This document shows, in pieces, positions 7,896 through 11,330 of a stretch of 11,330 nt of DNA (position 1 is the first letter of the stretch; the number at the start of each line of letters is the position of its first letter). Below the pieces are notes generated by a model, which searched no databases, was not told the DNA's origin, and saw only the letters and a list, made by a program, of their open reading frames with translations. The translations under genes and the position numbers were made by a program. Source of the DNA: JBBRLA01 sp038231615 (lineage in GTDB: Bacteria > Myxococcota_A > Polyangia > Palsa-1104 > JAEUJZ01); assembly GCA_038231615.1 (NCBI GenBank), contig JBBRLA010000239.1, positions 1 to 11,330 of the forward strand, written 5' to 3'.

Positions 7896-8257
7896 GGCTG
7901 TCCGCGGTAGGTGCAGCGCGAGTCGTGGGTCTCCCACACGGTGATCGCCGAAAGCTGCTGCAGGCCGCTTTCCAGCCTCTGCCAGAGCCAGCGGCAGAGC
8001 TTCTCGCAGGTGGGGTTCTCCAGCCCCTCCAGCTCGTTCAACGTGTGGTGGTCCAGCGCCGCGATAAACGGCAGGACGAGCTGATCGAGATCATAGAAGT
8101 CGAGAAGCCAGCCCGTGTGCTCGTCCACGCCGCCGGTGATGTAGATCTCGACCCGATAGCTGTGGCCGTGCATCCGGGCGCATTTGTGCCCCTCGGGCAC
8201 CCGCGGCAGACGGTGGGCGGCCTCGAAGCGATACTCTTTGCATAATTCGACGCGCAT
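7892..8257 (-). CDS. queD: 6-carboxy-5,6,7,8-tetrahydropterin synthase (QueD)
   Basis: This enzyme converts dihydroneopterin triphosphate to 6-carboxytetrahydropterin, the second step toward preQ0/preQ1 and queuosine in tRNA. The protein has 121 aa, normal for QueD. The zinc ligands are H15 (FEAAHRL), H30 and H32 (MHGHSY). The catalytic Cys is C26, with the Asp-His pair D69/H70 (LDHHTLNE) and E109 (VWETHDS). The CxxxHGH spacing matches QueD rather than eukaryotic pyruvoyltetrahydropterin synthase. It is the first gene of a minus-strand pair and its stop overlaps the EEP gene start by 4 nt. No queC, queE or queF is in the window. The start is preceded by GCAA without a Shine-Dalgarno, and an inverted-repeat arm begins 2 nt upstream of it. 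The assignment is strong; a related archaeal-type PTPS role is less likely. Confidence 0.93.
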   Translation of the reverse strand: MRVELCKEYRFEAAHRLPRVPEGHKCARMHGHSYRVEIYITGGVDEHTGWLLDFYDLDQLVLPFIAALDHHTLNELEGLENPTCEKLCRWLWQRLESGLQQLSAITVWETHDSRCTYRGQP

Positions 8258-8259
8258 TT

Positions 8260-8290
8260 GCGGGCGGACACTAGCACAACATCCGCCCGC
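8260..8290. promoter_or_regulatory. Perfect 9-bp inverted repeat in the queD / SIMPL divergent promoter region
   Basis: GCGGGCGGA (8260-8268) and TCCGCCCGC (8282-8290) are exact inverted copies separated by 13 bp. They fill most of the 53-bp gap between the divergent starts at 8257 and 8311. The centre-to-centre spacing of 22 bp (two helical turns) would suit a dimeric DNA-binding protein. Alternatively, in the queD transcript it would form a GC hairpin touching the start codon. Short GC-only palindromes are fairly common in such DNA, so the function is unproven. Confidence 0.4.
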
Positions 8291-8299
8291 GTGGCGGGT

Positions 8300-8305
8300 T
8301 ACTAT
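8300..8305 (+). promoter_or_regulatory. Possible -10 element for the SIMPL-domain gene
   Basis: TACTAT matches the -10 consensus at 4 of 6 positions and ends 5 nt before the ATG at 8311. If used, the transcript would be leaderless or nearly so, which agrees with the absence of a clear Shine-Dalgarno. No good -35 is visible. Weak evidence. Confidence 0.2.
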
Positions 8306-8310
8306 GCTGC

Positions 8311-9048
8311 ATGTTTATTCATCTACCCTCTTCAGCTCGCCGCGCCGTGCACATCGCAGCCCTTGCCTGCCTCTTGCCGACCGCGGCGCTGGCGGCCCCC
8401 GAGCCGCGCCTCATCACCGTGACCGGCGACGCCGACGTGCGCGTCCCACCGGACGAGGTCAACATCACCCTGGGGGTCGAGGCCAGCGACAAGGACATCA
8501 GCGCCGCCGCCCGCAAGAACGCCGAGCAGGTCAAGCAGCTGGTCAGCATGGCCCACGACTTCAAGATCGATGCCAAGGACATCGGCACCGACGAACTTAC
8601 CCTGGACAAGCAGGTCGAGTACGTGAACGGCAAGAACCAGTTCAAGGACTTTGTCGCCAGAAGGACCGTCTCCCTGCGGCTGAAGGACCTGCGGCGCTTC
8701 GAGGACCTGCTCATCGCGGCCATGAAGGGGGGGGCGACCAGCATCCAGGGGGTGCAGTTCTGCACCTCCAAGCTTCGCAAGCACCGTGACGAGGCCCGCG
8801 TCCAGGCCCTGAAGGCGGCAGCGGAGAAGGCCGGCGACATGGCGCGGACGTTGGGACAGCGGGTCGGCAAGCCCCACGCGATCACCGAGAACGCCGACGG
8901 CTGGTCTGCGACTTCAGGCGCCCGCGGAGGTCTCTATGGGAACGCCCAGAACACGGTGCAGGTGGCGGGCAGCGCGGCGGGGGACAGCCCGGCGGTGGGG
9001 CTGATCACCATCAACGCCAAAATCACCGTCGCCTTCGAGCTGGAGTGA
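8311..9048 (+). CDS. Secreted SIMPL-domain (DUF541, YggE/BP26-like) protein
   Basis: A 245-aa periplasmic or secreted protein. Residues 1-28 form a signal peptide: basic HLPSSARR, then a hydrophobic stretch and a TAALA cleavage site before APEP. The rest is one SIMPL domain. It opens with ITVTGDADVRVPPDEVNITLG, the usual first strand pattern, contains the helical KNAEQVKQL region and a central GVQF segment, and ends in a beta-rich stretch (LITINAKITVAFELE). Relatives include E. coli YggE, linked to oxidative stress, and Brucella BP26, which forms a ring-shaped oligomer. The molecular role is still not settled, so none is assigned here. It is divergent from queD. A run of eight G within the gene (8727-8734) is in frame here but could be unstable. 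The GTG at 8347 is a poorer start because it would remove the basic signal N-region. Confidence 0.9.
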   Translation: MFIHLPSSARRAVHIAALACLLPTAALAAPEPRLITVTGDADVRVPPDEVNITLGVEASDKDISAAARKNAEQVKQLVSMAHDFKIDAKDIGTDELTLDKQVEYVNGKNQFKDFVARRTVSLRLKDLRRFEDLLIAAMKGGATSIQGVQFCTSKLRKHRDEARVQALKAAAEKAGDMARTLGQRVGKPHAITENADGWSATSGARGGLYGNAQNTVQVAGSAAGDSPAVGLITINAKITVAFELE

Positions 9049-9108
9049 TCCGCGGAACGCAACGCCGCCCTTGACCGCGGCGGGGCCGCCCCTCATTCTT
9101 CTGCCGCC

Positions 9109-9759
9109 ATGACCCAACCCGGCCACTTCATCGTCTTCGAGGGAATCGACGGCGCCGGGACCACCAGCCAGGTGGCGCGGCTGCGGGCGTTGCTTGACCA
9201 TGCCCATCCGGGCCTCCCGGTCCACGCCACCGCCGAGCCCTCCACCGGGCCGATCGGCCGCCTCCTGCGCAGCTTCCTCAAGGGGGTGGACGCGCCGGTG
9301 GACCCGGCGGCAATGGCCCTGCTCTTCGCCGCCGACCGGCGCGATCACCTGGCTCGTGAGATTCTCCCCCACCTCGCCGCAGGGACGCACGTGATCTGCG
9401 ACCGGTACGCCATGTCCTCCCTGGTCTACCAGGTGGCCGCCGGGGCCGAGCGAGACCTGATCGCCGCCGCCAACGCCGGGGTGCGCCGCCCCGACCTGAC
9501 CCTCCTTCTGCATGTCACCGCCGAGGTGGCCGCCGGACGCCGCCACAAACGCGCCGCCGCCGCCGAGCTTTATGAGACGGACGCCACCCAGCGCGCCGTC
9601 GCCGCCGCCTATCTGCAAGAGGCCCGCCGCGCCGAGCAGGAGGGCCAGCCGGTGGTGGTGCTGGACGGGGGCGGATCGATTGAGGATGTGGGTGAAGCCG
9701 TCATGCGAACGCTACGAACTTGCCTGGACGGCCCCTTCCAGGCACGATCAAAAGGATGA
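9109..9759 (+). CDS. tmk: Thymidylate kinase (dTMP kinase) with Lys-less P-loop
   Basis: It phosphorylates dTMP to dTDP with ATP, an essential step of dTTP synthesis in the cytoplasm. The protein has 216 aa, normal for the family. The P-loop is FEGIDGAGTTS at residues 10-20: the expected order is GxDGxGK(S/T), but position 18, normally Lys, is Thr. The DRY motif (D98-R99-Y100) with SSLVYQ follows, then a lid region rich in Arg and Lys (GRRHKR) and the ELYETDATQ segment, which corresponds to the usual DRxE region. It lies 60 bp downstream of the SIMPL gene; no clear Shine-Dalgarno or terminator is seen in that gap. Its stop overlaps the next start (ATGA), so the following lipoprotein is probably co-translated. 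The family is certain; catalysis with the altered P-loop is inferred from the intact remainder and the lack of another kinase motif. Confidence 0.92.
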   Translation: MTQPGHFIVFEGIDGAGTTSQVARLRALLDHAHPGLPVHATAEPSTGPIGRLLRSFLKGVDAPVDPAAMALLFAADRRDHLAREILPHLAAGTHVICDRYAMSSLVYQVAAGAERDLIAAANAGVRRPDLTLLLHVTAEVAAGRRHKRAAAAELYETDATQRAVAAAYLQEARRAEQEGQPVVVLDGGGSIEDVGEAVMRTLRTCLDGPFQARSKG

Positions 9760-10397
9760 CACAACGCCGTCTGGCGGCCCCGGGAGGTCGCCTGCTGTCC
9801 TATTGCGCGCTCGGCGCGCTTGCCATATCCTCCTGCGCCGGTCCCAAGGTCCGGCCCACCCCGGCGCCCGAGCGAGCCGCCCCGGCCAACGTCGTGCCAC
9901 CGGCAGCCGTTTCCGGCGAACCCGCCGCCCTGGCCGCCCCCGGGGAACCGCCGCCGGCAGGTCAAGCGACGGCAGCCCCGGCCCCCGCGGCTGATCGCGA
10001 AGCACCGCGGTTCGTTGATCCTGGGTCAGGGGCGACGGCGCGCGCCTCCGGGCCCGTACGCTACGCCGGCCCCGCAGGGATGATCCCCCGCAAGCAACTG
10101 CTGACTTTCCTCGACACCCGGCCGGCGATCTTCCTGCGCAATGTCGAGTCCGAGCCTCGCATCGATGGCGGGCGGTTTCGCGGCTGGCGCATCGTCTCGT
10201 TCTACGCGGGCGACCCGCGCTTCCGCGACATCGATTTGCTCAGCGGCGACGTCGTTACCAAGGTGAACGGCCTGCCCATCGAGCAGCCTGATCAGTTCAT
10301 CAAGGTCTGGGAGCAGGTACGCGACGCCGCCGAGCTGCGCGTGGACATGTTGCGCAACGGAAGGCCCCACATCGCTCGCTGGACCATCGTGGACTAG
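9756..10397 (+). CDS. Predicted lipoprotein with C-terminal PDZ domain (GspC-like)
   Basis: A 213-aa envelope protein. Residues 1-27 form a lipoprotein signal: basic start TQRR, hydrophobic ALGALA and the lipobox ISSC with C27 as the lipidation site. A Pro/Ala-rich, low-complexity linker (about residues 28-105) could span the periplasm. Residues about 108-213 look like a PDZ domain: GWRIVSFYAGDPRF, then DLLSGDVVTKVNGLPI, then a helix with DQFIKVWEQV and a last strand. This order (ligand loop, GDVVTKVNG strand, helix) closely recalls the PDZ of type II secretion protein GspC, but no Gsp neighbours are visible and GspC is normally a transmembrane protein, not a lipoprotein. The start at 9756 overlaps the tmk stop (ATGA), with AAGG directly before it; an upstream TTG at 9720 is less likely. 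A role in binding protein C-termini or secretion is inference. Confidence 0.8.
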   Translation: MTQRRLAAPGGRLLSYCALGALAISSCAGPKVRPTPAPERAAPANVVPPAAVSGEPAALAAPGEPPPAGQATAAPAPAADREAPRFVDPGSGATARASGPVRYAGPAGMIPRKQLLTFLDTRPAIFLRNVESEPRIDGGRFRGWRIVSFYAGDPRFRDIDLLSGDVVTKVNGLPIEQPDQFIKVWEQVRDAAELRVDMLRNGRPHIARWTIVD

Positions 10398-10404
10398 CTG
10401 GTGT

Positions 10405-10408
10405 AAGG
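10405..10408 (+). promoter_or_regulatory. Ribosome-binding site of the 57-aa ORF
   Basis: AAGG lies 7 nt before the ATG at 10416, within an AAGGTGGAG stretch close to the Shine-Dalgarno consensus. It sits in the 18-bp gap after the lipoprotein stop and is a main reason to accept the small ORF as a gene. Confidence 0.55.
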
Positions 10409-10415
10409 TGGAGTA

Positions 10416-10589
10416 ATGATTCCCTTCAACGAACTCGACCAGGCACTGGAACGTCACAAGCAGCGGCAGTCAAACGGGGCCGCGCAACCCATCGCACCGA
10501 CTGGGCAGCACAGCGCCCCCAACGCTGGGAGCAAATTATTGGGGGACCCCTCCGCGGAGATCTCGCTGGACGAAGTAGAGGAAAGCTAG
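10416..10589 (+). CDS. Small hydrophilic protein of unknown function (57 aa)
   Basis: I do not recognise this protein. It begins MIPFNELDQALERHKQRQ, probably a short amphipathic helix. A Gln/Ala/Pro/Gly-rich middle that is likely disordered follows, then an acidic end (EISLDEVEES). There is no signal peptide, membrane segment, zinc motif or cysteine. It is accepted because it has a good Shine-Dalgarno (AAGG, 7-nt spacer), sits tightly between two plus-strand genes (18 bp after one, 0 bp before the next) and fills an otherwise empty stretch. Its stop TAG is followed at once, in the same frame, by the GTG of the dehydrogenase-like gene, so the two are probably translationally coupled. It could alternatively be the remnant of an N-terminal extension of that gene, but its composition does not resemble a dehydrogenase N-terminus. 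Confidence 0.6.
   Translation: MIPFNELDQALERHKQRQSNGAAQPIAPTGQHSAPNAGSKLLGDPSAEISLDEVEES
10578..10582 (+). promoter_or_regulatory. Ribosome-binding site deciding the GTG start of the dehydrogenase-like gene
   Basis: GAGGA lies 7 nt before the GTG at 10590, inside the end of the small ORF. The in-frame TAG at 10587-10589 rules out any start further upstream unless the stop is read through, so this site fixes the short N-terminus. Confidence 0.6.
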
Positions 10590-11330
10590 GTGCCTCTTTC
10601 CCCCGGAGAAGTCGTGGTCCGGGTGATCGGTTCGGCGCTGGGGGCCCACCCCGGGGCCGAGGTGGTCGGGACGGTAACGGAAGCCGGCGCCGCAGCCGCC
10701 GACTGGGTCGGAAAGACGGTGCTGGTGCCCAGGCTGCTCCCCTGCGGCGAGTGCGGTCTGTGCCAGCGCGGACGGGTCGCGTCCTGCCCCCACCTGCACC
10801 CCCGCGGTGCCCCGGTCGCTGAGGAGGTGCTCCCCTCGCGCTTCCTCTTGCCCCTTGGGCCGCCCATCCTGCCCGCCCCTCTGGAGGCGGAGGGCATCTG
10901 GCGCTACGCCGCGCTGCCGGACGCGCTGGCCTCCCCCTACGCCGGCCTGGTCCGCGCCGGACAAAGCCCCGGCGAGCTGTGCGTGGTGCTGGGCGGCGGG
11001 TTTCGCGCCGCGGCGGCGCTGCTGGTGATCCGGGCCCTGGGGTGCCAGTCCGTGGTGGTCTGCCCGGACGCCGCAGAACGGAAACGCCTGTGCACATCGC
11101 CCTATCATGCCCTTCTGGCCTTGGACAGCCTTGACCTGGACCCCGAAGCGGGCCGTGCGCAGGTGCGCGAGCTGGCACAGGGCGCCGGTCTTCTGGCCCA
11201 CGGGATCTGCGTGCTGGAGACCACCGGCTCCGATGCCGGACGAGCCCGTGCGCTGGCGATGGTCGAGTTGGGCGGTACGGCGGTGCTCCTAGACCGGAGC
11301 GAGAGCGTGGCGATGTTGGGATTTCCGATA
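10590..11330 (+). CDS. Zinc-type medium-chain dehydrogenase (MDR)-like protein with reduced catalytic domain, C-terminus beyond the window
   Basis: The frame is open from the GTG at 10590 to the right edge: 247 codons of a family usually 340-370 residues long. It belongs to the alcohol-dehydrogenase-like MDR superfamily. SPGEVVVRV (residues 4-12) matches the usual second strand. AEVVGTVTEAG (23-33) aligns with the GHExxGxVxxxG region. C52, C55, C58 and C66 have the C-x2-C-x2-C-x7-C spacing of the structural zinc lobe. A Rossmann-like segment follows (VVLGGGFRAAAALL), then LETTGSDAGRARAL and LGGTAVLL, typical of the NAD(P) domain. Unusually, about 25-30 N-terminal residues and the loop that normally carries the catalytic Cys are missing. 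The usual GHE is GAE, and the last Gly of GxGxxG is Ala. It may be a non-catalytic or altered-chemistry paralogue. The substrate is unknown. The start has GAGGA 7 nt upstream and abuts the small ORF stop. Confidence 0.82.
   Translation, partial: MPLSPGEVVVRVIGSALGAHPGAEVVGTVTEAGAAAADWVGKTVLVPRLLPCGECGLCQRGRVASCPHLHPRGAPVAEEVLPSRFLLPLGPPILPAPLEAEGIWRYAALPDALASPYAGLVRAGQSPGELCVVLGGGFRAAAALLVIRALGCQSVVVCPDAAERKRLCTSPYHALLALDSLDLDPEAGRAQVRELAQGAGLLAHGICVLETTGSDAGRARALAMVELGGTAVLLDRSESVAMLGFPI

Noticed and set aside
8258..8310. preQ1 riboswitch upstream of queD
   Set aside because: The leader is too short and GC-palindromic, with no A-rich tail or preQ1 aptamer core visible.
9049..9108. Terminator hairpin between the SIMPL gene and tmk
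   Set aside because: The GC stretch GGCGGGGCCGCC leaves only a 2-nt loop and no U-tract follows.
8914..9618. Minus-strand 234-codon frame across the SIMPL/tmk junction
   Set aside because: Gly-rich shadow spanning two real genes and their gap.
10426..11201. Minus-strand frames of 221-250 codons opposite the small ORF and dehydrogenase-like gene
   Set aside because: Arg/Pro/Gly-rich translations without motifs, whereas the plus frame has the zinc-cysteine cluster and a Rossmann segment.
1..11330. CRISPR arrays, insertion sequences, tRNA genes, phage or defence genes
   Set aside because: I saw no spaced direct repeats, transposase motifs, tRNA-like cloverleaf or defence-type domains. The genes look like ordinary chromosomal content.

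Overview
The window is GC-rich chromosomal DNA, densely coded on both strands. I see no mobile element, CRISPR array, tRNA or rRNA. The best taxonomic clue is a large secreted protease ending in a Cys-containing, Gly/Ser-rich segment, a transmembrane helix and a basic tail, which resembles the MYXO-CTERM sorting signal. With the many exported proteins and the high GC, this suggests a myxobacterium or relative (Myxococcota, formerly Deltaproteobacteria). That placement is inference.

Region 1 (1-6966) is a peptidase cluster. On the minus strand, a subtilisin-like S8 protease with a C-terminal FG-GAP/VCBS propeller and membrane anchor (1804-5442) lies 113 bp upstream of a secreted S46 dipeptidyl-peptidase (1-1690, cut by the left edge). 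Divergently, across only 39 bp, is a membrane-anchored M20 metallopeptidase of the PM20D1/CPS1 type (5482-6966). Together they could carry out stepwise extracellular proteolysis: endoprotease, then dipeptide release, then an amidase or carboxypeptidase.

Region 2 (7014-8257, minus strand) is a translationally coupled pair: queD (6-carboxytetrahydropterin synthase, queuosine pathway), then an endonuclease/exonuclease/phosphatase-fold protein that starts at a GTG inside the queD stop.

Region 3 (8311-11330, plus strand) holds a secreted SIMPL/DUF541 protein, a thymidylate kinase (tmk) with an altered P-loop, a lipoprotein with a GspC-like PDZ domain (ATGA overlap with tmk), an unrecognised 57-aa ORF with a good ribosome-binding site, and, directly after its stop codon and in the same frame, a zinc-type medium-chain dehydrogenase-like protein cut by the right edge. 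The dehydrogenase keeps the structural-zinc cysteines but seems to have lost the N-terminal catalytic segment.

No gene-free stretch exceeds 113 bp. Many long antisense open frames exist, including one of 1088 codons, but they are high-GC shadows. I do not see a clearly new multi-gene system. The most unusual items are the degenerate dehydrogenase with its abutting small ORF, the tmk P-loop without lysine, the divergent subtilase active site, and a perfect 9-bp inverted repeat in the queD/SIMPL divergent promoter region.
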